From Ophiosphaerella korrae (taxonomy: Eukaryota > Ascomycota > Dothideomycetes > Pleosporales > Phaeosphaeriaceae), in assembly GCA_028456385.1 (NCBI GenBank), contig JALNQF010000007.1, positions 496,001 to 560,000 of the forward strand: a stretch of DNA of 64,000 nucleotides, written 5' to 3'. A model generated the notes under the pieces. That model ran no database searches. It was not told where the DNA came from and saw only the letters and a program-made list of their open reading frames with translations. Below are positions 11,797-21,452 of this stretch, in pieces. Positions within the stretch are counted from its first letter, which is position 1; each line of letters begins with the position of its first letter. Both the position numbers and the translations under genes were made by a program.

Positions 11797-12622
11797 TCAC
11801 TTGGTAATCACAATCAACAATACCAGCACGATAATCAAGCCCACAATCACGCCCAGGCTCCAATTCTCCCGCGCCTTCCGCGACACGCGCTCCAGCCGGC
11901 CCCTCGCGCGACGAAACTGGGCGGCGTGGCGGTCGACGCCGTCCTCGACATCGTCCAAGAGCAAGACCTGGCCGTCCAGCTCGTCGCCTATGGCCATGCT
12001 CAGCTCGCGCTGGCGGCCGATGCTGGCGCCTAGCTGGTCCAGCTGGTCGTCCTGGTCGCGTATGACTTGGGTGTGGTACTCGTGGATCTGCTGGTTGTCG
12101 AGGTGCGAGTGGTCGGGCGCAGCGTCTGGGTCTGGGTTGTCACGGTAGGGGAAGAGGGCAGCGCGGTTGGGGTCGTTGTTGTCGTCATCATCGGCGGCGG
12201 CGGCATCGGGGGCGTCGGTGAAGCGGACGGATTTTGGGGGTGGTTGGCGGGGGGGTTGTTTGGGGGTAGGCGAGGACGGCGGGGAGGGGGTGTGGGCGAA
12301 TTGTGTGGTGAGGTCGCGCAGGTGGGCGTGTAGGCGAGGGAGTTGTGAGGAGATGGCGCTGGGGAGGGGGTGGATGTTAGCTGGGGAGGGGAAGGGGTTG
12401 GTTGGTTGGTTGGTTGGTTGGGGGGGCCGCGTACTCGTCGGGGATGTCTTGCACCTGGGACTGCAGCGCGGCGATGCCTGTGCGCAGCTGCTCGAGGGAC
12501 CGCGAGATCTGGCTGTCCTGGGCGGCGGAGGAGACGTCGAGGGCGCGGGCGCGCTGGCGCTCGAGGAGGGATAGCTTGATGTGGTCGGCCAGGAGGAACA
12601 GCTGCGGCGGGCTGGTTGCCAT
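11797..12622 (-). CDS. SYN8: Qc-type t-SNARE, syntaxin-8/SYN8-like
   Basis: An endosomal/vacuolar SNARE for membrane fusion. Exons 12622-12435 and 12358-11797 are joined by a 76-bp intron (GTACGC...CAG) that keeps the frame, giving 249 residues, close to yeast Syn8. The N-terminal helix region (about 1-65) is followed by a Pro/Asp-rich linker. The SNARE helix lies at about 160-225, with the zero-layer Gln in ELDGQVLLLDDVED, a Qc signature. A hydrophobic tail anchor follows (LGVIVGLIIVLVLLIVITK) and ends at the stop. An alternative ATG five codons upstream (12637) would add MPPAA. The intron contains a GGTT tandem repeat. The gene is divergent from the RING gene at 12989, 366 bp away. Confidence 0.9.
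12397..12421. repeat. (GGTT)n tandem repeat inside the SYN8 intron
   Basis: About six tandem copies of GGTT sit within the 76-bp intron, making it strongly purine/thymine-biased on the + strand. Confidence 0.9.
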
Positions 12623-12832
12623 CGCAGCGGGCGGCAATCTGTCTGCGGGACGGGTATGCGTGCGGGTGGTGTTGCGAGGACGCGGTGCTCTGGGGGCTCA
12701 GTGGTGGTTGGTGGTGGGCCTAGCGGCCGGCACGCTTCCGAGAGGCAGGGCGAGTGACAAGTGACGCCCACACGCACGGCCAGTGTCTCGCTCTTGCACA
12801 ACGCCAGATATGAAGGCCGCCCATGCCCACGG

Positions 12833-12888
12833 CTGTGCCTGTGCCTGTGTCTGTGTCTGTGTCTGTGTCTGTGCCTCTGTCTCTGCCT
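12833..12888. repeat. Imperfect TGTGTC/TGTGCC hexamer array
   Basis: About nine hexamer units of TGTGYC form with slight decay at both ends. The array lies about 100 bp upstream of the RING gene start, on its sense strand. Confidence 0.9.
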
Positions 12889-12914
12889 ATGCGTCCACTG
12901 CCGCTTGTTGCTGC

Positions 12915-12921
12915 TATATAA
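12915..12921 (+). promoter_or_regulatory. TATA-like box of the RING/TRAF gene
   Basis: TATATAA lies 68 bp upstream of the ATG at 12989, a plausible core-promoter distance given a short 5' UTR. Confidence 0.55.
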
Positions 12922-12988
12922 CATAACCGCCTCCCCCCCCCCCGGCGCCCTCGACCGCCTTTTGCCCTCACCCCCCCCCCCGACCGCC

Positions 12989-14542
12989 ATGTCCGCTCCC
13001 TCGCCCATCCCTCCGCCCAACGACCGGCGGAGCTCACGGGCGTCGAGCAGCGCCAGCAGCCTGCCTCTCCAGACGGCTGACGACGTGGCTGCTGCGCCGG
13101 CCGAGCTGCGCATGGTCGGTGGCCCTCCCAACAGCCCCTCGCCTCTGGCGCTGCGCGTCTCCAACTCACCGTCCTCCAAGCGCCGCCGCAGCCGCATCGT
13201 CAAGGTGCCTCCCGAGATGGCCGGGCTCGAGTATGTGGCGGCGCCCGACACCAACCTGGTGTGCCTCATCTGCCACGCGCCCTTCGACCGCCCCGTCCAG
13301 CTGCCCTGCGAGCACTACTTCTGCCGCGACTGTCTGCACCACGCCTGGGCGCCGCAGCCCGCCGCCCGCAAGACGTGCCCCACCTGCCGCCTGCACGTCG
13401 ACCCCGAGAAGGGGGTGCGCGCGGTGCCCAAGATCGTCGAGCACATGCTGGACGAGCTGGTGGTGCGGTGCTCCAATGCCCGCGCGGGCTGCGACTGGGT
13501 CGACCACCGCGCCAATGTGCGCGACCACGTCATGCTGTATTGCGAGTACACGCCCGTCGAGTGCCCGGTGCGCGAGTGCCGTCTGCACATTGCCCAGAAG
13601 GACTACCACAAGGGCTGTCTGCACTACGCGGTGAGCTGCGAGCACTGCCACACGTCGTTGATGAAGAAGGATCTCGACGACCACCAGCGCAGGTCGTGTG
13701 CCAACCGGCTGACGTCGTGCTCGCTGTGTGCGCTGGAGGTGCTTCGTCTGGACCTCAAGAGCCATGTCAACACCGACTGTGCCAAATACGTCATGTCGTG
13801 CCAGGGCGCCATTGTGGGCTGCACCTTCAGACAGGAGCGGGGCCATGTCCTCCTCCACGAGGGGTCGTGCCCCATGGCTACAATGGCTCCCCACTTCCGC
13901 GAGCAGCAGGCACGTATTGAGCGCAGCGAGGCGCGCATGGAGCCCTTGGCTCGCAAGGTCGGCATTCTCGAGGATGGCCTCTCCAACATCACCAACATGC
14001 TGTACCCCGCCAATGCAAACGACGCATCCTTCCCAGTCACGGACCCGCTGGATCCAAACGACACCAGTGCACTGGCCCCAACGCCAGACTTTGCCCTGCC
14101 GCCAGCCTCCTTTCCGCCCGTTGCACAGGACAGCGAGGCTGCACAGGCCCAGCCGCCTTTCGACTCGCAGGTGCACCACCTCCTTACCCTCCACGACTCC
14201 TTGCGCGAAGAAGTCTCGCGCATCACCAACGCAATGACGGAGCTCGAAGGCCGTGCAAACATGATGGTCTTCAACGAGAGTGCGCGCGTCAAGGAGGAAA
14301 TGCTGCGCACGAATACCGCCATCAACAGCATGCGTATGCAGCTGCATTGGCTCATGAGCTCGCACCTGCACAATCGCACAAACTCCACCGGCAGCTCCTC
14401 TGCTAGGGCCACCAGCAGCACAAATGCCACAGCGAGCAGCGGCAACGTCACACAGCCCGCAAGAGCCAGGGCCGGCACGAATGGGACCCTGCAACCCTTC
14501 CGCAGGCTCAGCGACACACCAAGGCAAGACACGAAGCTTTGA
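12989..14542 (+). CDS. RING finger plus TRAF-type zinc-finger protein
   Basis: Probably an E3 ubiquitin ligase of the TRAF-like class. It is a single exon of 517 residues. After a Ser/Pro-rich basic N-terminus (KRRRSR, about residues 62-67), a C3HC4 RING occurs at about 92-130: CLIC, then CEHYFCRDC, then CPTC. Next are repeated TRAF-type Cys/His fingers to about residue 300, including CSNARAGCDW, CEYTPVECPVRECRLHI, CEHCHTSLMKKDLDDH and CQGAIVGCTFRQERGH. A predicted helical/coiled region with ARIERSEARMEPLARKVGIL follows, then a Pro/Ala linker, a second helix pair and a Ser/Thr/Asn-rich tail. The open frame extends upstream to 12761, but that part translates the hexamer repeat (Leu-Cys alternation), so the ATG at 12989 is preferred. 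Substrate and pathway are unknown. Confidence 0.88.
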   Translation: MSAPSPIPPPNDRRSSRASSSASSLPLQTADDVAAAPAELRMVGGPPNSPSPLALRVSNSPSSKRRRSRIVKVPPEMAGLEYVAAPDTNLVCLICHAPFDRPVQLPCEHYFCRDCLHHAWAPQPAARKTCPTCRLHVDPEKGVRAVPKIVEHMLDELVVRCSNARAGCDWVDHRANVRDHVMLYCEYTPVECPVRECRLHIAQKDYHKGCLHYAVSCEHCHTSLMKKDLDDHQRRSCANRLTSCSLCALEVLRLDLKSHVNTDCAKYVMSCQGAIVGCTFRQERGHVLLHEGSCPMATMAPHFREQQARIERSEARMEPLARKVGILEDGLSNITNMLYPANANDASFPVTDPLDPNDTSALAPTPDFALPPASFPPVAQDSEAAQAQPPFDSQVHHLLTLHDSLREEVSRITNAMTELEGRANMMVFNESARVKEEMLRTNTAINSMRMQLHWLMSSHLHNRTNSTGSSSARATSSTNATASSGNVTQPARARAGTNGTLQPFRRLSDTPRQDTKL

Positions 14543-15059
14543 TGGCCCTCTGCTTACCACTATCAGTGGTAGATTTACGAGGTATGTCTTATGAATGTGA
14601 TTTTGAGCGAGTTTCGATTGGTGTTTTGAGGAAAACACAGAAGACTGGCTGAGCATATACCCTTTTCCTTGGCGTCATCACGGGCAGCTGTATCATGGCC
14701 AGTGAAAAAGGTATTTAGATGGTAGATCAAAAGTTGCTTCCACTGCAGAATAGCATCAGACAGCGCGAATATCGATAACGTGGTATTTATTGTAAGCGTG
14801 TCGTTTTGCACACGCACGTGACACACATCAGATAAGACAATTATCATCATACGATCGCCGAGTATGCGCCGACATCGCAGTGAACGAGTGGGTGTGTGAA
14901 GACGTGCTGGCGCGTCGGAGCGTTATCAGTGACGTATGCATTTATAAAAGTTAGTACTGGACCCTGGCGATGGTGGCATGACGTGAAAACAGACGATTAA
15001 AAAAAAAAAAAAAAAAAAAAACGCCAGTAGTGTTTGTCACTTGTTGTGCGCACGTTTCC
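14543..15059. other. Intergenic region with a 23-bp poly-A tract
   Basis: Downstream flank of the RING gene and promoter of the following carrier. An uninterrupted run of 23 A lies at 14999-15021, about 40 bp before the next ATG. No gene is supported. Confidence 0.6.
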
Positions 15060-16162
15060 ATGTCGGGGAATACCCATTCTGATATTCTTATTGTACGTAC
15101 TCGAATACTCCATCATGAAGTCATGCTTGATTGGATTGTTATGAGCAAGAGGCTGATAGCGCTGTAGGCCGGCGCAATCGCAGCTTTCACAGTCGACCTG
15201 CTTGTCTACCCACTCGACACCATCAAGACCCGAATCCAGTCTTCAGACTATGCCCGCTTCTACACGACCGCGTCGACAGGCAAGCCCAATGCCGCGCTGT
15301 TCAGAGGCGTGTACCAGGGCATTGGAAGCGTCATTATAGCAACGCTCCCTTCATGTATTGCCCCAGCATGCTTTATATGGGAGCACAGCGCTGATGAGCC
15401 GCAGCAGGAGCCTTCTTCACCACCTACGAGCACACAAAAGCCCTCTTCACCCGCCTCAACACAACACCAACATCCCCCCATGGCATCCTCCCAATAGCAG
15501 TAGTCCACGCCGCGGCCTCCTCCTTCGCCGAACTCGTCTCCTGCGCCATCCTCACCCCGGCAGAAGTCATCAAGCAAAACGCCCAAATGGTCCCCGCCAA
15601 CTCCCCCACCAACGCCACGCTCCAAACCCTCGCCAAATTCAGGTCCAGCCCGCTCGCCCTGTGGCGCGGTTATGCGGCGCTGGCTGGCCGCAATCTACCG
15701 TTTACTGCCATGCAGTTTCCCCTGTTTGAGAAGATGAAGAGCGTGGTGGGCGAGTGGAGGAAGCGCAGGGGGGTGAGCACGGGGAGTGTGTGGGAGAGGG
15801 GGTATGTTACGGCGGGGTGTGCGGGTGTGGCGGGGGCGGTTGCGGCGGTGGTTACGACGCCGGTGGATGTGGTGAAGACGCGGATTATGCTTGCTGCGGT
15901 GGAGGAAGGGGGTGCGCCGCAGGGGAAAGGAGCGTTGGTGGATGCGTTGGGGGAGAGCGCGGCGAGGAATGTAAAGGCGGGCAATGAGCGGCCGAGCAGT
16001 TGGCGGATTGGGCAGCAGATTGTGGCGGAGAAGGGAGTGAGGGGGCTGTGGAGAGGGGGTGCGTTGAGGGGGGTGTGGACGTTTGTGGGCGCTGGGTTAT
16101 ATCTTGGGGCGTATGAGAGTGGGAGAGTGTATTTGGCTGCGAGGAGAGGGGAGTTGTTGTGA
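15060..16162 (+). CDS. Mitochondrial carrier, S-adenosylmethionine type (Pet8-like)
   Basis: A mitochondrial carrier whose closest match in my memory is the SAM transporter Pet8, which imports S-adenosylmethionine into the matrix. Exons 15060-15092, 15168-15354 and 15405-16162 give 325 residues. The introns are 75 bp (GTACGT...TAG) and 50 bp (GTATTG...CAG). The three carrier signatures are YPLDTIKTR, TPAEVIKQNAQ and TPVDVVKTR; the PAEVIKQ form of the second is characteristic of SAM carriers. The first exon codes only 11 residues (MSGNTHSDILI), so the first membrane helix starts directly after the first intron. Composition is striking: coding-strand C-rich around 15420-15640 and G-rich from about 15730 to the stop. 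A related carrier such as Mme1 remains possible. Confidence 0.87.
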
Positions 16163-16389
16163 TATATAAATCTAGACGAATTATCCAAGCTTCTTTTCAA
16201 ATATGTAATCCCACCGCCAATCACATTACTCTGGCATGGGCTGTTTCTATGTGAAAGGATGGGGCTGTTTAGAGATGATAACTATTGGCTAGCCAAGCCA
16301 TCGACGTCCTTAATCGATTAGAATTTAAAAAGCTACCAGCTGCCCGCAATTCACCTCGACGACATCAAACGGGGAAACAACAAAAAAAA

Positions 16390-17700
16390 ATGGCCGACGA
16401 AGACGAAGACCTGTCTCATCTTGGGGCGCCAAACACGGCAGGAATCGATCTCACCGAAGAAGCACAAGACTTTCGCCTCCTCGACAAGTTGACGTTTGTT
16501 CACCTATTTCCCCAAACAAAACATAACACTTTCCGAAGCTAACAACAGAACGCCAGCGCAAACAGCACTTCCCTCCTAACCCTCCCCAAACGCGGCGAAA
16601 AAGACTTCGAAAGCCATGCCACCAACCGACAATCCGACCAGCTCGAAGCTTCGCGCCAAGCCATGCATGGCGTGCTCTCATGGCAGCGCACCCACACGCA
16701 AAAAAACCACATCATGGCCACATACGACCCCGACAGTAACATGGCATACGTCGAAAAAGCCCGCTCGCAGCACTTCCAGACCATGGGCACGCCCAAAGGC
16801 AGGCGCGAATGGCTGCTGCCCGAAGAAGCGCTGTTCCTCATCGAGCGCGGCACGCTGGATTGTCGGTGGCCCGTCGCGCGCGCGGACGGCGATGACACGC
16901 CATGTAGGATGGAGGACGGCGCGCCCATGAGTCTGCAGGCGGCGTATGCGGCGTTTATTGGGTTCGAGGATGGCGTGGGGAGGGAATTGACGCTGGAGAT
17001 GTACACCGTGTACGCAAGCCTCAAGCGCTCTGGCTACATTGTTTTCCGCGCGGGCTCATGGGACGCACACCGTGTGCTCATCCCGCCTTCACCGCCGAAC
17101 GACCCCGTCAACGCTCCGCCCACCGCGCTCGCAAGCTTCCTCGCCAGCATATGGCGCCGCATCAGCCAGTCGCGATATGCGCCTGGATGTCCTGCATATG
17201 GCCCGCTTGTGCGGCCTGGCCTGTATAGGTCGTACGCAGACATATTCCGCCTGATCCACCTCATTCCTACACCCGATCTATCCGCCCCATCATTCGTCCT
17301 CCCCGATTCCACACACAACCCTTTCACCCCCACCTTCAGCATCCACCGCTCCACCCCCCACTTCCGCAAATCCGCACCAGGCCCGCCAGACTTCCGCGTC
17401 TGTGTCCTCAACGCGCGCGCCACGGCTATCCCGACGGGCGCGCAGGTCAACGATTTGTTTGCACAGGTCCCGGATGATGGGCCGCGAGAGGGCGAGCAAG
17501 TTTATCAGAGGTTGAAGCAAGGGAAGAGGAATTGTCTGGTTGCGGTGGTTGATGAGGGTATTGTGAGTTTTGTGAGGGTTGCGGAGGGGGGGTTTGGGGG
17601 GGTTAGAGTGTGGGAGAGGGGGGTGGAGAGGGGAGGGAAGGGTAGGAAAGGGGGTGGGAGAGGGAGAGGGGGAGGAAGGGGGAGGGGGAGGGGGAGGTAG
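16390..17700 (+). CDS. SEN54: tRNA-splicing endonuclease subunit Sen54
   Basis: A structural subunit of the SEN complex that removes introns from pre-tRNA. The call rests on the N-terminal Sen54 block: TEEAQDFRLLDKL, then TLPKRGEKDFESHATNRQ, SRQAMHGVLSWQR, MATYDPDSNMAYVEKARSQH, FQTMGTPKGRREWLLPEEAL and FLIERGTLDC. The next block, LTLEMYTVYASLKRSGYIVF, is also typical. The preferred exons are 16390-16487 and 16557-17700 (413 residues). An alternative intron, 16498-16548, is also in frame and gives 419 residues; I chose by donor context and branch-to-acceptor spacing, not proof. The C-terminus is a Gly/Arg tail (17630-17699), unusual for Sen54 as I remember it. It comes from a G-run DNA segment and may bind RNA or be a by-product of composition. 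Confidence 0.88.
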
Positions 17701-18235
17701 AGGTAGATTGGTGGTTTGCATTTGGCATGGCGTTGGGTTGGATTACGAGCGCTGAATTTTACGCGTGCTTTGTTGCTGGGATAATGGATATGTGATTACT
17801 ATTTACGTGGGGTGGTGGGACTTGTGGTTTTAGAGTATGTTCTGGTTCTAAGATGGCTAGTTACTTGCTTTCGCTGAGGGCTGTAGAGATGCGGTTATGG
17901 CCGAAGAAATATGAGGCAGAATAGAGAGCTGCTTGGACCCATGGTCCAATAAAGTAGTCTACTTTTTTTAGCAAGATTATTATGACAACCAAGAGATACA
18001 TGAGGTATGTTCCTCAGCAGTTACATTTGACCATCACCTGTCGTCAGTCCAGCCAATGACACGCCAGAACGACGCTTCCTCAAACTTGCCTCGGCATCTT
18101 CCCCAGATTTCACAATCTCCGCTCCAACTCCGCAAGCGACTTACCGCTGAAACCTCAGCCCAGTCTTTCTCTTCCCAATAGACCTTTCTATTTGCGTTCT
18201 GGATACCAAGATACATCAGCTTTGGTCGTTTCAAC
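17701..18235. other. Intergenic region, no gene seen
   Basis: 3' flank of SEN54 (still G-rich for the first ~60 bp) and the promoter of the short-chain dehydrogenase. Nothing else is supportable. Confidence 0.55.
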
Positions 18236-19382
18236 ATGCCTACAGCAGTGCCGAAAGTAAAGCCCACAGCGCTGAGCAAAGAGCTCTCCGAGCCCCTCCC
18301 AGAACCGAGCACCTTTGAAGGCGTGCCAGGAGTGCGGACCATAGCCGGCGATCTAGGAAACCAGTGAGTATGGAAACTAGCCTCTCTATTCACATCAATC
18401 AAAACCAGCAAGCTGATGCTCGATGCTCTCGGTAGGCGGGTAAAAGACAAAGTCATAATTATCACCGGTACAGTCTCCAGCCATGCAGCCCACACACCAC
18501 CACCACCCACTAACTCCCTCCCAGGCGCAAACTCCCCCATCGGCATTGGCCGCGCAACAGCCCACCAATTCGCCCGCCACGGCGCCCGCGCGCTCTACCT
18601 CTGCGACTTCGCCGCCACCCACCTCGCCCACCACAAGCGCGAACTCACAACCCTCTACCCCTCGGTGACCATCCACACCCGCCAATTCGACGCCGCCTCG
18701 GAGCCCGCCGTCGCGGCCGTCGTGCAAGAAGCACTAGACACATACGCGCGCCTCGACGTCTTCTTCGCCAACGCTGGCATCAGCAGCGGCAAAGTATTCT
18801 GGGACGAAGACGCAGACGGCTTCATGCACATCATCAAGACAAACGCGCTTTCCGTCTTCCTCGCCGCCAAATACGCCTCAAAAGCCATGCGCCACACCAG
18901 CGCCGCCAAACCCTATCCCGCCGGCAGCATCATTGCCACCGCCTCCGTCGCGGGGCTCCGATCAAATGCCGGCCCCTCCGATTACTCCGCCTCCAAGGCT
19001 GCTGTTATTTCTCTCATGCAGACGTGCGCGTACCAGCTCGTCGGCTCCGGCATCCGCTGCAACGCCGTGTGTCCCGGCCTCATTGAAACGGGCATGACCA
19101 AAGTGACGTATGACGCCGCCCGCGCGCGCGGCAGCGAGGCGAAGATTGGGCAGTTGAATCCGCTGCGGCGCGGCGGGCAGCCAGATGAAGTGAGTCGTTT
19201 TTGTTTTTGTTTTTGTTTTTGTTTTTTGTTCTTTGGGGGGAGAGCGGGGCTGACTCAGGCAGATTGCGCGTGCGGTCCTGTTTTTGGCGAGCGATGAGGC
19301 AAGCTATGTTAATGCGCAGGCGTGGGCGGTGGATGGTGGGTTGAGCGGAGGGATGCCGTTTGTGCAGGGGAAGTTGGCGTAG
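18236..19382 (+). CDS. Short-chain dehydrogenase/reductase, four exons
   Basis: A classical NAD(P)-dependent oxidoreductase; the substrate is unknown. Exons 18236-18363, 18409-18467, 18525-19189 and 19263-19382 join in phase through introns of 45, 57 and 73 bp, giving 323 residues. The first exon (MPTAVPKVKP...) is supported because its GTGAGT donor joins in frame to the exon coding KLMLDALGRRVKDKV. SDR motifs are complete: TGANSPIGIGRA for cofactor binding, FFANAGIS, a serine in TASVAG, and YSASK for the catalytic Tyr/Lys. The substrate-proximal CPGLIETGM and a C-terminal SYVNAQAWAVDGGLSGG follow. The ~60-residue N-terminal extension before the Rossmann motif is longer than in minimal SDRs. 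The third intron carries a TTTTTG tandem repeat. No neighbouring gene suggests a pathway. Confidence 0.88.
19198..19229. repeat. (TTTTTG)n repeat in the third SDR intron
   Basis: Five or so tandem T5-6G units run just after the donor site of the 73-bp intron, giving it a long T-rich tract. Confidence 0.9.
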
Positions 19383-19945
19383 GGAAGTTGGCGTAGGGAA
19401 GGCTTGCGTAAAGGTAAGTGGGGAGACTGGGTTGTAGGATATTGGTAGAGGCTTGATATGGATGTGTCTGCCCCGCTGATATTATGAAGTATATAGAAAG
19501 AATATAGCATCGCAATGTTATCTGTCTTATCAACATACTTTCTCCCAGTTCTTTGGTCTGATACTTGAGATGTATTAGGAATCACCTTGGGGGTCAACGG
19601 AAATAAGTGTTGCCGATATGTTGGGTACCTGAAGCAAGTAGGAATAGAGATCGAGTATCTAGGTATATATATATTCCCAGAGGCAAAGCTTAGGCGCCCG
19701 TATAAATATGCGTGGTCAAACTTAACCTGAAGTATGATTCAGTTCAGGATCGGGATCTATACAAGCCACTGGGTTTCACGGGACCCAAGCCTCGCGCTAA
19801 CTAGCTATCAAGCACCCCGACAAAGCCACCCAAACTTTACGCCTTCCCAAAGGCTACTCCCTTATACCCATTGTTTCTTTGGAAGACACATCATATCTTT
19901 CCGCAAATTCAGATACGGTTTTGCCTACCATATAGCCATCCCACC

Positions 19946-19969
19946 GGGGGGGGGGGGGGGGGGGGGGGG
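19946..19969. repeat. 24-nt poly-G homopolymer
   Basis: An uninterrupted run of 24 G on the + strand. It is rare in nuclear DNA and prone to assembly-length error. Confidence 0.95.
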
Positions 19970-20139
19970 CATACAGCATAATCAAAAAAAAAAATTAACA
20001 CAACGCAGCTCAACCACCCACATAAGAAAATAATCACCCGTAGTCGCTAGACAATCCTTTCCTTCCCGCTTATATTACAACCGCAAGCAGGGATCGCGTA
20101 CAATCATCCGAGCTGAACTTTCCTCAATTATAATTGCGG

Positions 20140-20216
20140 CCGCTGAACTGCCTCTGCAAAGCGCGCTTAAGAGCTTTGATGAGCTGTTCGATCAGGCCAT
20201 TCTCCTGGGCGCTACG
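20140..20216 (-). pseudogene. Possible retroelement integrase fragment
   Basis: The minus strand encodes SAQENGLIEQLIKALKRAL, resembling the ENG-x-x-E-R-x-I-x-T-L-K segment near the end of a retroviral-type integrase core (rve). Stops flank it within about 30 codons on both sides. It is too short to assign an element family and could be chance. The AT-rich, homopolymer-rich surroundings fit an old transposon relic. Confidence 0.25.
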
Positions 20217-21452
20217 CTATCACAGGCGCGTACTAAGAATTTTCTAACAACTTTTAGCCAAATTCGGGTTTCGTGCTTGCGCTCAAGATAAACTGGACTA
20301 GGTTTACTACTCTCGACTTTTTTTTTTTTTTTTCCCCATAGGAATGAAAGCTGATTGAAGGTAATTTTCTTTTATTAATGGCACACCCGAATGTCGATTC
20401 TCGACTCCTGGCGTGCGTGGTTGCTCGAGTCATGTATTTGAGTCAACCCTTTGTTATCGTTTTGTTATCTAATCTCGAGGATTGACTGAGACTTGTTGGA
20501 CAGTGCAGCGAATAGTTATTGCAATGTATGCAAGAAGTTTTTTTTTTTTTTTTTTTTTTTTTAAATTCTAATGACAGCGATAGTAGGGCGGAACAGTGGC
20601 CTTAGTGAGTACTTCTATCTGATTTTTGTGGTTGTGGGCGGCTGACCCATGGTTCAGAAGTGGACACATTCGGTACTTTTGAATTAACGGCTCGGCTGAG
20701 GAGACCCGGACGTTCCACCTTGGTTCAGATATCCTGGCGTATTTACTACCGGAGTTCAGTGTGGCATTATAAGAACAAAAAGACCTCCCGTCCGACTCCA
20801 TTGGCATACCTACTTCTTCTTTCTCTTTTAGAAATTGCACTCGCTACAACTCTGGAGAAATCAATTGATGTGCTGGGATAAAGTAGACTTTTCAATCTAT
20901 AATCTTACTTGGTTTTAGGTTGCCCTACCCATAAGCGGGAAATAGGCTTTACGAGAAATAATCGCTTGAAGTCACTCATATTTTCTAGAATTTATCGTCC
21001 GGGTAACTGTGTATAAACCAAGGGCTGTTTAACATAGTTAGTTCAAAGGTCATCGTGCATGTTGTGTAATGCGTACATTTCTTATCAATGTTAACAAACA
21101 CTGTTCCTATCTTTCCCTTATAAAAAGTTACTAACAATTGGAAAAAAACGTCATCTCAGCTCTTAGGGTCCTTGAGAAGCTCCGTCTGAAAATTCTCTTC
21201 GCCTGGTAGCGCAGGTACTGGTTCCTCAAATTTAATAGAATTTATCACAATCGGCGTTAAAACGTAAATTGGGCGGCTAACAATCGAGTCCCGGGTGAAA
21301 GTTTTTAAATCAAAGTGGCTTTTGAATTCACCCCAAGCCCCCCCCCCCCCCTTCATATTTGTGTCCCCTCCAGTTATCCGCATTCTCTGCCCACCCATCC
21401 GAACCCTCCTTTTCTCACAACCAGCTCGCCTAGCCGTGGCGCCATCGAACAC

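Larger units (their letters stand above)
12623..12988. promoter_or_regulatory. Shared divergent promoter of SYN8 and the RING gene
   Basis: 366 bp between two outward-facing start codons. It contains an imperfect hexamer array (12833-12888), a TATA-like box (12915-12921) and two short C-runs (about 12940 and 12972). Confidence 0.65.
19383..21452. other. 2-kb repeat-rich, AT-rich gap
   Basis: No intact gene. It contains a 24-nt poly-G run (19946-19969), T-runs at about 20317-20333 and 20538-20562, and a C-run near 21340. A short integrase-like minus-strand fragment lies at about 20140-20216 and is listed separately. Composition is AT-richer than the gene regions on either side, consistent with old repeat DNA. 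Confidence 0.6.

Noticed and set aside
12761..12988. N-terminal extension of the RING protein
   Set aside because: The open frame only translates the TGTGTC hexamer array and C-runs; the TATA-like box and the ATG at 12989 fit a later start.
13166..14656. 496-codon open frame on the minus strand opposite the RING/TRAF gene
   Set aside because: It is the mirror of a strongly GC3-biased gene; the + strand carries complete RING and TRAF cysteine patterns, and the minus translation shows no family features.
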